Origin: Paraburkholderia hiiakae
GTDB lineage: Bacteria; Pseudomonadota; Gammaproteobacteria; Burkholderiales; Burkholderiaceae
NCBI RefSeq assembly: GCF_904848665.1
Contig: NZ_CAJHCQ010000001.1
Coordinates: forward strand, 806,001-870,000
Length of the DNA stretch: 64,000 bases
Direction of reading: 5' to 3'
Part shown: piece by piece, positions 44,397 to 53,387 of the stretch
Layout of the letters: each line of letters starts with the position of its first letter
How positions within the stretch are numbered: position 1 is the first letter of the stretch
Made by a program: the position numbers and the translations under genes
The notes under the pieces: model-generated
What the model saw: only the letters and a program-made list of their open reading frames with translations
Databases searched by the model: none
What the model was told of the DNA's origin: nothing

Positions 44397-44842
44397 ACGC
44401 GCCCGCTCGCGTCGTCACCCCCGGCGAGACGTTCCGCTCGACGCTTCAGCTCACGCCCGAATCGGTAAAATCGTTCGGACTGCTCGTGAATGATCTGAAC
44501 CCGTTGCATCATGACGAAGCCTACGCCGCGCAAAGCCGCTTTGGCGGCCTGATCGCTTCGGGCACGCAACCCACTGCACACTTCATGGCGCTGCTCGCCA
44601 CGCACTACTCGCAATACGCGCAGCCGCTCGGGCTCGAATTCGACATGAAGCTCAAGCGCGCCGCACACGCGCACGACACGATCACGTTCGAATGGCGCGT
44701 CGAGCAGGCGTGGTGGAAACCGAGCCTGAATGGCGATCTCGTGAAGCTCGCGGGCGAGGCCGTGAACCAGAAAGGCGAACTGCTCGTAGTGGGCCGTGCG
44801 ACGATCCTCGTCATGCCCAAGCCCGAGCACGCACAGGCATGA
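44393..44842 (+). CDS. MaoC-family hot-dog dehydratase
   Basis: A 149-residue single hot-dog-fold protein. The hydratase motif is NDLNPLHHDEAYA (33-45) with Asp34 and His39 or His40, followed by GGLIASGTQPTAHF. Members hydrate enoyl-CoA or related thioesters, for example supplying (R)-3-hydroxyacyl-CoA for PHA. It shares overlapping stop/start codons with DUF1289 upstream and with the metallo-beta-lactamase gene downstream, so it belongs to a coupled operon. Confidence 0.9.
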   Translation: MNAPARVVTPGETFRSTLQLTPESVKSFGLLVNDLNPLHHDEAYAAQSRFGGLIASGTQPTAHFMALLATHYSQYAQPLGLEFDMKLKRAAHAHDTITFEWRVEQAWWKPSLNGDLVKLAGEAVNQKGELLVVGRATILVMPKPEHAQA

Positions 44843-45771
44843 GTGCAGCGAGCGCACTCCCCGAATCGATCCGCGTATTCGAGCGCGGCTGGCTCTCGTC
44901 GAACAATGTGCTGCTCGTCGACAAGGCGCGCGCCGCACTCGTCGATACCGGCTACGCCACCCACGCCGAGCAAACCCTTGCGCTCGTGCGTCACGCGCTG
45001 GGCCCGCGAGCGCTCGACCTGATCGTCAACACACACCTGCATTCGGACCACTGCGGCGGCAACGCGCGGCTGCAGGCGCACTGGCCTTGCGCGACGCTGA
45101 TCCCTGCGGCGAGCGCGACGATCGTGCGCGACTGGGACGAGCCGCGTTTGAGCTTTCTCGCCACCGGGCAGACCTGCGAGCGATTCGCGTTCACAGGCAC
45201 GCTCGCGGCGGGCGAACGGCTCACGCTAGGCGGCGTCGAATGGGAGGTGATTGGCGCGCCGGGGCACGACCCCGACTCCGTGATGCTCTATGCCGCCGAA
45301 CCGCGCCTGCTCATCAGCGCCGATGCGCTTTGGGAATACGGCTTCGGCGTGATTTTTCCCGAGCTCGAGGGCGAAAGCGGCTTCGCCGAGCAGCAAGCGG
45401 TGCTGGAAGCCATTGCGAAGCTCGATGTGCGCACGGTCATTCCCGGTCACGGCAAGCCGTTCGCTAACGTCGAGGCGGCGCTGGAGCGCGCGTTTTCGCG
45501 CCTCGCCTGGCTGCGCGCCGACCCCGCCCGCAACGCGAAGAACGCGCTCAAGGTGCTGATCGTGTTCAAGCTGCTGGAAGTGCGCGCGATGACCCTCGAC
45601 TCGCTCATGGCGATGCTCGAAAGCGCCGCGTCCCTGCGCGCCGCGGCGCAGCAGCTCGCCCCGCGCAGCGCATGGCCGGCGCTACTGCGCGAACTGGTTG
45701 GGGAACTGGCGAAGAGCGGCGCGCTGGTCGTGAATGGCGAGCGCCTCGAAGCCCCGGCGGCTGCGGTCTAG
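44839..45771 (+). CDS. Metallo-beta-lactamase-fold hydrolase
   Basis: A 310-residue MBL-fold protein with the metal motif HLHSDH (66-71), a GAPGHDPDS histidine motif near residue 155, ISADALWEYG with the bridging Asp, and IPGHGKPF near 213. The C-terminal 80 residues are helical. The substrate is likely a thioester or lactone (glyoxalase II or hydrolase group) but is not defined. The ATG overlaps the MaoC stop. It ends the ybaK operon. Confidence 0.9.
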   Translation: MSAASALPESIRVFERGWLSSNNVLLVDKARAALVDTGYATHAEQTLALVRHALGPRALDLIVNTHLHSDHCGGNARLQAHWPCATLIPAASATIVRDWDEPRLSFLATGQTCERFAFTGTLAAGERLTLGGVEWEVIGAPGHDPDSVMLYAAEPRLLISADALWEYGFGVIFPELEGESGFAEQQAVLEAIAKLDVRTVIPGHGKPFANVEAALERAFSRLAWLRADPARNAKNALKVLIVFKLLEVRAMTLDSLMAMLESAASLRAAAQQLAPRSAWPALLRELVGELAKSGALVVNGERLEAPAAAV

Positions 45772-45796
45772 CCACGCTGCATAGAAGAAAGAAGCA

Positions 45797-45832
45797 CGAA
45801 AAAAAACGCTCGTCCGTTTCCGGACGAGCGTT
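45797..45832 (-). terminator. Intrinsic terminator of the DUF445 gene
   Basis: AACGCTCGTCCG (45805-45816) pairs perfectly with 45821-45832 over a TTTC loop; the eight A residues at 45799-45806 become a T run on the minus strand. It also lies 33 bases past the convergent metallo-beta-lactamase gene. Confidence 0.85.
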
Positions 45833-45977
45833 GGAATTAGCTCTGACGTGATCAAACTGTCGAGGGCATGATACTCGCGCCAGAATTCCCGAAGCATCGG
45901 TGATTTCCCTACAGATGACCTACGGCCGCGGCCCCGCGTACCTCTGCATGGATCATTAATCTGGAATGCGAATCAAA

Positions 45978-47279
45978 TCAGTAGCCCATCTTCAGCCGCA
46001 CAAGCTCGAACAGATGCGAGCACAGATAGAGCCCCAAGCCGATCGCGCCGCCAATCACCGTGCCGTTCACGCGAATTTCCTGCAGATCCTTGCCTATTTT
46101 TAGCTCGATGAGCCGCGCCGTCTCGCGCGTGTCCCAGTTCTGCACGGTGTCGCGAATGTGATGCGTCAGGTAGCGCGCGAAGTCCGGCGCCATGGCGCGC
46201 GCGGCGTCTTCGAGGTGAGCGTTGAGCGAGGCGCGCAGCTCGGCGTCGGCGGCGAGCGTCTCGCCCAGCCACCGGCCCGTCGCGGCCACCTTCGCGTGCA
46301 GTTCGGAGTCCTCTCGCGTGAGATCGTCGCGCAGCCACGCGCGCAGGCTGTCCCACAGCGCGCGCGTGTACTCGTTGAGCGCGCTGCCCTCGCGCAGGCT
46401 CGCCTTCAGCTCCTCGCCTTTGCGCAGGAAGGCCGGATCGCTCTTGAGCTGCACGATCAGCTTTTGCACCACCTCGTCGAACTTCTGACGCAGATGATGC
46501 TCGCGATCCTCGCCCACCTGCAGCAGCAGCCGGTTCACCGCGCTCTCCAGCACCCGCGCGCCGCTCTCGCCTATCCATTCCGAAGGCAGAAACTTCTCGG
46601 TCTTCGGAAACTCGCCCTTGAGGCCATCGACGATGCGCCCTGCCACGAATGCGCGCGTGCCCTCGTCGCGCAGCAGCGCGCCGAGCTGATCGAGCATCTG
46701 GTCGAGCAGTTCCTGGTGGCGGCCGTCTTTGGTGAGCGTGTCGAGAATCGCGCCCGCCGACTTCGAGAGATCGACGCGCTCGAGCGCCGCATGCAGGCCC
46801 TCGCGGATGAAGTTCTGGATACGCGCGTCGTCGGTGAGGCCGAGCACGCCCGACATCATGCGCACCGCGTAATCGCCCAAGCGCTTCGCGTTATGCGGCG
46901 CGCTCAGCCACGTGGCAAACCGCTCGACCGGATCGTGGCGGCGGATCAAACCGACGAGCGAGCCCACGTCGAGAAATTTGTCGCGCACGAAGTTGGCGAG
47001 TTCGTCGGCGATGCGGTCCTTGTTGCGCGGAATCACACCCGTGCGCGCCGAAACGAACGGAATCGGCACGCGGCGAAACAGCGCGACCACGGCGAACCAG
47101 TCGGCCAGCGCGCCGACCATGGCGGCTTCGCTCACGGCCTTCACGCCATCGATCACGATGCCGGGCGGCGACAGCGCCGTGCCCACGAACACGACTGCCG
47201 CACCCAGCAGCAACAGTAGCGCGCGACGTTTGGCGCGCGCGAGTTCAGCTTCGTCCTGGCTGGCGTGAGGTTGCGTCAT
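45978..47279 (-). CDS. DUF445 membrane protein
   Basis: A 433-residue protein with one hydrophobic segment near the start (about 19-40, ALLLLLGAAVVFVGTAL) and one near the C-terminus (VIGGAIGLGLYLCSHLFEL). The conserved GALADWFAVVALFRR-PIP segment near residues 56-75 identifies the DUF445 (YjiN-like) family. The long middle is helical and charged. The role is unknown. It is read toward a strong terminator and ends 206 bp from the convergent MBL gene. Confidence 0.88.
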   Translation of the reverse strand: MTQPHASQDEAELARAKRRALLLLLGAAVVFVGTALSPPGIVIDGVKAVSEAAMVGALADWFAVVALFRRVPIPFVSARTGVIPRNKDRIADELANFVRDKFLDVGSLVGLIRRHDPVERFATWLSAPHNAKRLGDYAVRMMSGVLGLTDDARIQNFIREGLHAALERVDLSKSAGAILDTLTKDGRHQELLDQMLDQLGALLRDEGTRAFVAGRIVDGLKGEFPKTEKFLPSEWIGESGARVLESAVNRLLLQVGEDREHHLRQKFDEVVQKLIVQLKSDPAFLRKGEELKASLREGSALNEYTRALWDSLRAWLRDDLTREDSELHAKVAATGRWLGETLAADAELRASLNAHLEDAARAMAPDFARYLTHHIRDTVQNWDTRETARLIELKIGKDLQEIRVNGTVIGGAIGLGLYLCSHLFELVRLKMGY

Positions 47280-47380
47280 GCGGGAAAAAGGTCGCGGGTT
47301 CGAACCGCGACATTATGCGGCCAGCCCGCATGACGAAGCGCAGGTGCGGCCGGCGGCGCGAAGCGCCCCTCAGTCGTCGG

Positions 47381-48289
47381 TCACGCCGAACGCGGGTTGC
47401 GCCGCTGCGGCACGATCCGCCAGCCGAGGTTCACGCCCGCCGCCGCGACCAGGATGAGCGCGGCGCCCACCACCTGGATCCACGCGAGGCGCTGGCCGAA
47501 CGCGAACCAGTCCACGAGGATCGCGACCACGGGGTAGATGAACGAGAGCGCGCCCGTCATCGCCGTGGGCAGCTTCTGGATCGCGCCGTAGAGCAGCACG
47601 TACATGATGCCCGTGTGCACGATGCCGAGCGTGACGAGCTGCGCCCAGTGCAGCGGGGTGGCCGGCAGCGTGCCGTAGTGGATGAACGGCGCGAGCGCGA
47701 GCGCGCCGAAGGCGAGCTGCACGAGCGCGATGAGATGCGGCGGCGTGCCCTTCAGGTGCCGTGTGATGATCGACGAGATCGCGTAGAGAAACGCCGCGCC
47801 CGCCGCGTAGGCGACGCCTTGCAGATACTCGCCGGGCACCGCGAGCACGGCGGGCTGCACCTCGACCACGCACACGAGGCCAAGGAAGGCCACCGCGAGC
47901 CACGCGATCGTCGAGGCGCTCACGCGCTCGCGCAGAATGACCACGCCGAGCCCGACCAGCATGAAGGGCTGCGTGTTGTAGACGGCCGTGGCCATGGAAA
48001 TCGATGCGCGCGAGTAGGCGGCGAACAGCAGCACCCAGTTCGCGACGATCGCTGCGCCCCCCAGCACAGCGAGCGCAAGCGTGCGCGGCGGCAGGTGCTT
48101 GCGGCGCAGGAGGCCGAGCGCGGCGCACACGAGCGTGAGCGTCGCGCCGCCCAGCACGCAGCGCAAAAAGGCGATATTGATCGGCGCCTGTCGCGAGGCG
48201 ACCACGAGCCAGCCGATGGTGCCGGACATCAGCATTGCGACGATCATCTCGGCCGCGCCGCGGCGAATCTCAGGAGTGGTGGAAGACAT
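47381..48289 (-). CDS. EamA-type (DMT) transporter
   Basis: A 302-residue inner-membrane protein with about ten transmembrane helices in two EamA repeats (about 10-145 and 160-290). GLGVVILRERVS near residue 113 and SFIYPVVAILVDWFAFGQRL near 248 are the paired DMT signatures. Family members export amino acids or metabolites. It is divergent from an Lrp/AsnC regulator, which would fit an amino-acid exporter under Lrp-type control (inference from layout). Confidence 0.92.
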   Translation of the reverse strand: MSSTTPEIRRGAAEMIVAMLMSGTIGWLVVASRQAPINIAFLRCVLGGATLTLVCAALGLLRRKHLPPRTLALAVLGGAAIVANWVLLFAAYSRASISMATAVYNTQPFMLVGLGVVILRERVSASTIAWLAVAFLGLVCVVEVQPAVLAVPGEYLQGVAYAAGAAFLYAISSIITRHLKGTPPHLIALVQLAFGALALAPFIHYGTLPATPLHWAQLVTLGIVHTGIMYVLLYGAIQKLPTAMTGALSFIYPVVAILVDWFAFGQRLAWIQVVGAALILVAAAGVNLGWRIVPQRRNPRSA

Positions 48290-48448
48290 GGGCTTGCATC
48301 CTCTTTATGGCGGACGAAGGGCGCGCAGCCCTTCGCATCTGCACGCCAGTTTATCGGCTGCAAGGCGGGGAATACATGGCTAAACTTAGGCGAGAGGCAA
48401 CACTTGCCTTCGATTGAAAGGCCAACCAGGCGGAGCACCCGAGCAATC

Positions 48449-48922
48449 ATGAACCGACGTCCCAACCCAACGCCCGCCGCCGCCCCGCTCGACGACATCG
48501 ACCGCATGTTGCTCGCGGCGCTCGCCGAGGACGCCCGGGCGAGCGCCGCCGAACTGGCCAGGCACGTGGGGCTTTCGGCGCCAAGCACGTCCGAGCGGCT
48601 GCGCCGGCTCGAAGCGCAAGGCGTGATCGGCGGCTACACGGTGCAGATCGATCCGCGCGCGCTCGGCTACACGCTGCAGGCCATCGTGCGCGTGAAGCCG
48701 CTCCCCGGGCAATTGCATCTGGTGGAGGAGGTGTTACGGCGCATTCCCGAATTCGTGGAGTGCGACAAGGTCACGGGCGATGACTGCTTCATTGCCCGGC
48801 TTTATCTGCATTCCATCGAACAACTCGACGAGATTCTCGCGAAAGTCACCGAGCGCGCCGAAACCAGCACGGCCATCGTCAAATCCACACCGGTACCGCG
48901 CCGCCTGCCGCCGCTGCGCTGA
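48449..48922 (+). CDS. Lrp/AsnC-family regulator
   Basis: A 157-residue regulator. The helix-turn-helix (LDDIDRMLLAALAEDARASAAELARHVGLSAP region, about 14-60) is followed by the RAM ligand domain (about 70-150, ALGYTLQAIVRVKP, CDKVTGDDCFI). Proteins of this family sense amino acids. Its divergent neighbour 159 bp away is an EamA exporter, its likely target. The gene ends 33 bases before the convergent dehalogenase-like gene. Confidence 0.93.
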   Translation: MNRRPNPTPAAAPLDDIDRMLLAALAEDARASAAELARHVGLSAPSTSERLRRLEAQGVIGGYTVQIDPRALGYTLQAIVRVKPLPGQLHLVEEVLRRIPEFVECDKVTGDDCFIARLYLHSIEQLDEILAKVTERAETSTAIVKSTPVPRRLPPLR

Positions 48923-48955
48923 CGTTCAGGTGCGACGGCCAGAGGCCGCCGCCAC

Positions 48956-49849
48956 TCATGGCTCCGTGGTCTCGAAGAACGCCAGCATCTCCTCGACCAA
49001 CGCCTCGCTCGCCTCCTCGGGAATGTAATGGCCGCACGGCAGCGCGCGCCCGCTCACGTCGCGCGCCACCTTGCGCCATTCGGCGAGCGGGTCGAAGCAG
49101 CGCTCGATCACGCCTTCCGCTCCCCACAGCACCCGCAGCGGGCACGCCACCTTGTTGCCGCGCTCGAGATCGGCGCGGTCGTGCTCCAGATCGATGGTCG
49201 CGGAGGCGCGGTAATCCTCGCACATCGCGTGCACCGCGCCCGGCTGGCGCAGCGCCGCGCGGTAGGCGCCGAGCGCCTTCGGCGCGAAGGGTGCGAGACC
49301 CGCATGACGGCTGCCCATGACGCGCTCGATATAGACGTCGGGGTTCGCTTCGATGAGCGTTTCCGGCAACGGCTCGGGCTGGATCAGGAAGAACCAGTGG
49401 AAATAGAGCGTGGCGAATTCGCGGTCGGTTTGCTCGTACATGGCGAGCGTGGGCGCGATGTCGAGCAGCATGAGCCGCTCGACGGCGTTCGGGTGGTCGA
49501 GCGCCATGCGGTGCGCGACGCGCGCGCCGCGATCGTGCGCGCAGACGAGAAAACGCTCGTGGCCGAAGTGGCGCATGACCTCGACCTGGTCGGCCGCCAT
49601 CGCGCGCTTCGAATAGGCGGCGTGGGTGTCGTCGCTGGCCGGTTTCGAGGAGGCGCCGTAGCCGCGCAGATCCGTCGCGATGACGGTGAAATGCTGTGCG
49701 AGCGCGGAGGCGCACCGGTGCCAGATCATGTGAGTCTGCGGATGGCCGTGGAGCAGCAATAGCGGCGGTCCGTCGCCGCCCTTCACGCCGCAGATGTCTA
49801 CGCCGCCCGCAGTGCGAACGGTGAAAGGCTGGAATCCGTCGAAGGGCAT
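48956..49849 (-). CDS. Fluoroacetate-dehalogenase-like alpha/beta hydrolase
   Basis: A 297-residue hydrolase closely patterned on fluoroacetate dehalogenase of Burkholderia sp. FA1. The nucleophile is Asp106 in AHDRGARVAHR, with carboxylate-binding Arg107 and Arg110, Asp130, and base His274 (GHYIPEE). The fluoride-pocket residues His151, Trp152 and Tyr213 (YFHWFF, EDYRAS) match His149, Trp150 and Tyr212 of the FA1 enzyme; the FA1 Trp185 position is not kept. The ATG at 49849 (MPFDGFQPF) aligns with the known start; an ATG 12 codons earlier is possible. Epoxide hydrolase is the main alternative. Confidence 0.85.
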   Translation of the reverse strand: MPFDGFQPFTVRTAGGVDICGVKGGDGPPLLLLHGHPQTHMIWHRCASALAQHFTVIATDLRGYGASSKPASDDTHAAYSKRAMAADQVEVMRHFGHERFLVCAHDRGARVAHRMALDHPNAVERLMLLDIAPTLAMYEQTDREFATLYFHWFFLIQPEPLPETLIEANPDVYIERVMGSRHAGLAPFAPKALGAYRAALRQPGAVHAMCEDYRASATIDLEHDRADLERGNKVACPLRVLWGAEGVIERCFDPLAEWRKVARDVSGRALPCGHYIPEEASEALVEEMLAFFETTEP

Positions 49850-49990
49850 GGGGCTAGTCTCTTGTGTTTGTTGGTCTGCGGTCATTGTATGAGGCGAGCG
49901 CGACTCGAAAACGTGCTTTTGGGCCCACAACGGTAGAAACCGAGCACTCCCTCGAATGCCGCACGAGCGATGCCCGAATGACCCCAAGCC

Positions 49991-49996
49991 TATAAT
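49991..49996 (+). promoter_or_regulatory. Consensus TATAAT -10 box before the nitronate monooxygenase gene
   Basis: A perfect TATAAT lies 149 bases before the ATG of the nitronate monooxygenase gene, in the divergent gap shared with the dehalogenase-like gene. No convincing -35 hexamer is present 16-18 bases upstream. Confidence 0.4.
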
Positions 49997-50144
49997 CGGA
50001 CGGCCGTTTGCGCGATCGGATCTCGTCGCGGATTTCCTGTGCGGCTGCGCTTGATCAAGCTAAAACGCGCTCAGTCGACACCGGCACCGGATTCGCGTGC
50101 GAGCGTCCCGCCATCTATCGAAGCGCCGCAAGGAGACCTCCCCC

Positions 50145-51110
50145 ATGGCACTCCCCGCCGTCCTGCAAAATCTCTCGCTGCCCGTCGTGGGCTCGCCGAT
50201 GTTCATCGTCAGCTACCCGGAGCTGGTGCTCGCGCAGTGCAAGGCGGGCATCGTCGGGTCGTTTCCGGCGCTCAACGCGCGCCCCGCCGAGGAACTGGGC
50301 GTTTGGCTCACGCAGATCCGGGAGGAGCTCGCCGCGCACAAGGCCGAGAATCCCGAAGCCGTCATTGGGCCGATCGCCGTCAACCAGATCGTGCATCAGT
50401 CGAATGCGCGGCTCGAGCACGACGTGCGCGTGTGCGTCGAGCACCACGTGCCGATCTTCATCACGAGCCTGCGCGCGCCGCCGCGAGAACTGCTCGACGC
50501 GGTGCACAGCTACGGCGGCATCGTGCTGCACGACATCATCAACTTGCGCCATGCCGCCAAGGCGCTCGAAGCGGGCGTGGACGGCCTGATCCTCGTGGCC
50601 GCGGGCGCAGGCGGCCATGCGGGCACGACCTCGCCGTTCGCGCTGGTGGGCGAAGTACGGCGCATCTTCGACGGCCCGATCGTGCTGTCGGGCGCTATCG
50701 CCAACGGCGGCTCCATCCTCGCCGCGCAGGCCATGGGCGCGGATCTCGCCTATATGGGCACGCGCTTCATCGCGACGAAAGAGGCGCACGCGGTGGACGA
50801 CTACAAGCACGCCATTCTCGAAGCGAAGGCCGCCGACATCGTCTACACGAACCTCTTCACGGGCGTGCACGGCAACTACATCCGCGAGAGCATCGTGAAC
50901 GTCGGGCTCGATCCGGATGCGCTGCCCGAGTCGGACAAGTCGAAGATGGATTTCGGCGCGGGCACCTCCAAGGCAAAGGCCTGGAAAGACGTGTGGGGCG
51001 CAGGCCAGGCCGTGGGCCTGATGGACGACGTGCCCTCCGTGGCCGACCTCGTTGGGCGCTTGAAGCGCGAGTACGAAGAGACGAAGGCGCGGCTCGGCGT
51101 GAACCGCTGA
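50145..51110 (+). CDS. Nitronate monooxygenase (NMO/2-nitropropane dioxygenase family)
   Basis: A 321-residue FMN-dependent TIM barrel that oxidises alkyl nitronates such as propionate-3-nitronate. VVGSPMFIVSYPELV (14-28) is the start of the family, GAGGHAGTTSPFAL near 163-176 binds the flavin phosphate, and SGAIANGGSI near 188 completes it. AAGGAG lies 11 bases before the ATG. It ends 18 bases before the convergent LysR gene. Confidence 0.92.
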   Translation: MALPAVLQNLSLPVVGSPMFIVSYPELVLAQCKAGIVGSFPALNARPAEELGVWLTQIREELAAHKAENPEAVIGPIAVNQIVHQSNARLEHDVRVCVEHHVPIFITSLRAPPRELLDAVHSYGGIVLHDIINLRHAAKALEAGVDGLILVAAGAGGHAGTTSPFALVGEVRRIFDGPIVLSGAIANGGSILAAQAMGADLAYMGTRFIATKEAHAVDDYKHAILEAKAADIVYTNLFTGVHGNYIRESIVNVGLDPDALPESDKSKMDFGAGTSKAKAWKDVWGAGQAVGLMDDVPSVADLVGRLKREYEETKARLGVNR

Positions 51111-51128
51111 GCGCAGACAAGGCCGAGT

Positions 51129-52103
51129 TCAGCGGGCAGCGGAGCCGGTTCGTGCGGCGTCGGCCTTGACGGCCGCCGCGCGGATCGCCTCCACGCCGGG
51201 CCAGAGTTCGCGCTCCGAAAAGCGCGCGGCGAGGAAATCGACGAACGAGCGCACCTTCGCCGAGAGATGGCGGCGGCTCGCGTACACGGCATAGATCGGC
51301 AGTTCGCGCGGCGGCAACGCGTCGACGAGCAGCGGCACGAGGCGCCCTTCGGCGATATCGTCGCCCACCACCTCGGTGCCGAGCATCGAGAGCCCGCCGC
51401 CCTGCAGCACCACCACGCGCAGCGCTTCCAGGTGATTGACGATGAGGTTGCCGCCCGGCTTCGGCTTCACGCCGCCCTCGCCCTCCGCGAACGGCGCGAG
51501 TTCCTGGGCCGAAGCCCCCGCGTAATGAACGAAGTTGTGCCGGGCCAGATCGGCCACGGTCTTCGGCACGCCGTGGCGGCGCAAGTACTCCGGCGACGCG
51601 CACAGCACAATGTGCGCGGTGGCGAGCGGCCGCGCGATCAGAGACGAAGACTTGAGCCCCGAAGGCGCGGCGCGGATCGCCACGTCGAAGCCCTCGTCGA
51701 TCAACTCGACCACGCGGTCGGAGAGCGTGATGTCGACGGTCACCTGCGCAAACGCGGCGGCATAGTCGGCGACCGCGCCCATCACATGACGCAGCCCGAA
51801 CGCCGTGAGCGACGACACGCGCAGCCGCCCCTGCGGCACGACGCTCGCCGCGCCCACCGCCTGGCCGGCTTCGTCGAGTTCGGTGAGCGCCGTGGCCACA
51901 CGCTCGTAATACTCGCGCCCCGCCTCCGTCGGCGCGACACGGCGCGTGGTGCGGTTCAACAAACGCGCGCCAAGTTGCTGCTCGAGATGCATCACATGCT
52001 TGCTCGCCATCGCGGCGGACATGTTCATGCGCTCGGCCGCCGCGACAAAGCTGCCCGCCTCCACCACCTGGCGGAACACTTTCATGCTGACGAGGGTATC
52101 CAT
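51129..52103 (-). CDS. LysR-family transcriptional regulator
   Basis: A 324-residue regulator with an N-terminal winged helix (about 5-62, FVAAAERMNMSAAMASKHVMHLE) and a C-terminal periplasmic-binding-protein-like effector domain (about 90-295). It belongs to the CrgA/YafC-like group often controlling oxidative or quinone stress genes. There is no divergent partner: the next upstream gene, a porin, is on the same strand. The convergent nitronate monooxygenase is not an obvious target. The effector is unknown. Confidence 0.93.
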   Translation of the reverse strand: MDTLVSMKVFRQVVEAGSFVAAAERMNMSAAMASKHVMHLEQQLGARLLNRTTRRVAPTEAGREYYERVATALTELDEAGQAVGAASVVPQGRLRVSSLTAFGLRHVMGAVADYAAAFAQVTVDITLSDRVVELIDEGFDVAIRAAPSGLKSSSLIARPLATAHIVLCASPEYLRRHGVPKTVADLARHNFVHYAGASAQELAPFAEGEGGVKPKPGGNLIVNHLEALRVVVLQGGGLSMLGTEVVGDDIAEGRLVPLLVDALPPRELPIYAVYASRRHLSAKVRSFVDFLAARFSERELWPGVEAIRAAAVKADAARTGSAAR

Positions 52104-52222
52104 TGCGCGAGCTTCAAGTCGAACATAAATGAGTGGGAATCAATCGGCGATATTTTCCTTGTTTTATCAAATGCGGGTGTTGAAACGTGCAAGTGGGCTT
52201 TGGATCAGGCAACCCAGAAAGC

Positions 52223-52256
52223 AAAAAACCCCGCGCTGCACGCAGCGCGGGGTTTT
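52223..52256 (-). terminator. Intrinsic terminator of the porin gene
   Basis: AAAACCCCGCGCTGC (52225-52239) pairs with 52242-52256 over a two-base gap; T tail on the minus strand from the A run at 52223-52228, and on the plus strand TTTT. Confidence 0.88.
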
Positions 52257-52289
52257 CCAGCCGAACGTCGACTTGGGAGGCAGCGTCGA

Positions 52290-53387
52290 TCAGAACTTCG
52301 CGCGCAGGCCCACGCCGTAGGTTTGGCCGCTCGACATGTTGTCGAAGTGGTCGTACATGTACGCCGCGTAGACGTCGGTGCGCTTGGAGAGCGGGTAGTC
52401 GTAGCCGATGGCCGCCGTCTGGCGCGTCTGGTTCAGACCGCCGCCGTTGCGCGAATACGCGTACGAGGCCATGACCGTGCCCGGACCGACCGGCGCCGTC
52501 ACGCCGCCCTGTGCGGTGTTCACGTGCCAGCTGCCTTCCTGCTGCCAGTTCGCCGTGTACATGTACTGGCCGAAGAACTTCACGAACTTGAGGTCGTACG
52601 AGAGGCCGAGTTGCGCGACGCCCTGGCTCTTCAGGCCGACGATGGTCGTGTCGCCGCTCACAATGCTGCCGATGTCGCCCGGCGTGTTGTTGAAGTTCAC
52701 GTACTGATAGACGGCCGTGGCCGCGAACGGGCCATGGAAGTACAGGCCCTGCACGCTCCACTTCTTCGAACCGTTCTCGCCGGCCTGATTGCCGAAGGCG
52801 TACATCGCCGAACCGGAGAGGCCGTTGAAGTTGGGCGTCGAATACTGGACCGCATTGTTCCAGCCCGAGTCGCCCACCACGCCCTGGTCGGTCGTGTAGG
52901 TCGGGAACGTCGAGAGGCCGAGGTACACGTGGTACACCATCGGCGAGAAGGTGTACGAATCGCCGAACGGGTTGAAGAGAATCGTCGAGACGAACAGCTG
53001 CGTCGTCAGGCGCCCCGCCGTGACCGTGCCGTAAGGCGATTCGAGGCCGACGTACGCGTTGCGTGCGAAGAACGTGTCGCCCTGGAAGCGGCCGTACTGG
53101 CCGTTCTGCGCGCGGAAGAAGCTTTCCAGCGTGAAGATCGCCTTGTAGCCGCCGCCCAGATCTTCAGATCCCTTCATGCCCCAGTACGACGTGGACATGC
53201 CCCCTCCGCCCACGTTCCAGGCGGTCTGGCTGCCCGGAAATTTCGTCGCCCCGACCCATTCGTCGACCTGGCCGTAGAGCTGAACGCTCGACTGCGCAAA
53301 TGCCGACGACGACGCGGCGGCAAGAACAGCGGCGAACGCGCTCGCCTTGAGGGTGGTGCGCAGCGCGCGGCTGACGGTTGTATTCAT
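52290..53387 (-). CDS. Gram-negative general porin
   Basis: A 365-residue outer-membrane porin of the betaproteobacterial OmpC-like family. The signal peptide ends at AFA-Q near residue 28, the mature protein begins SSVQLYGQVDEW, the usual first strand, and it ends in LRAKF with the C-terminal Phe needed for BAM recognition. It forms a trimeric 16-stranded channel. The ATG at 53387 has GGAGAACCC upstream; the longer frame is not coding. A perfect GACCAT-TTTT-ATGGTC repeat lies about 110 bases upstream. Confidence 0.94.
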   Translation of the reverse strand: MNTTVSRALRTTLKASAFAAVLAAASSSAFAQSSVQLYGQVDEWVGATKFPGSQTAWNVGGGGMSTSYWGMKGSEDLGGGYKAIFTLESFFRAQNGQYGRFQGDTFFARNAYVGLESPYGTVTAGRLTTQLFVSTILFNPFGDSYTFSPMVYHVYLGLSTFPTYTTDQGVVGDSGWNNAVQYSTPNFNGLSGSAMYAFGNQAGENGSKKWSVQGLYFHGPFAATAVYQYVNFNNTPGDIGSIVSGDTTIVGLKSQGVAQLGLSYDLKFVKFFGQYMYTANWQQEGSWHVNTAQGGVTAPVGPGTVMASYAYSRNGGGLNQTRQTAAIGYDYPLSKRTDVYAAYMYDHFDNMSSGQTYGVGLRAKF

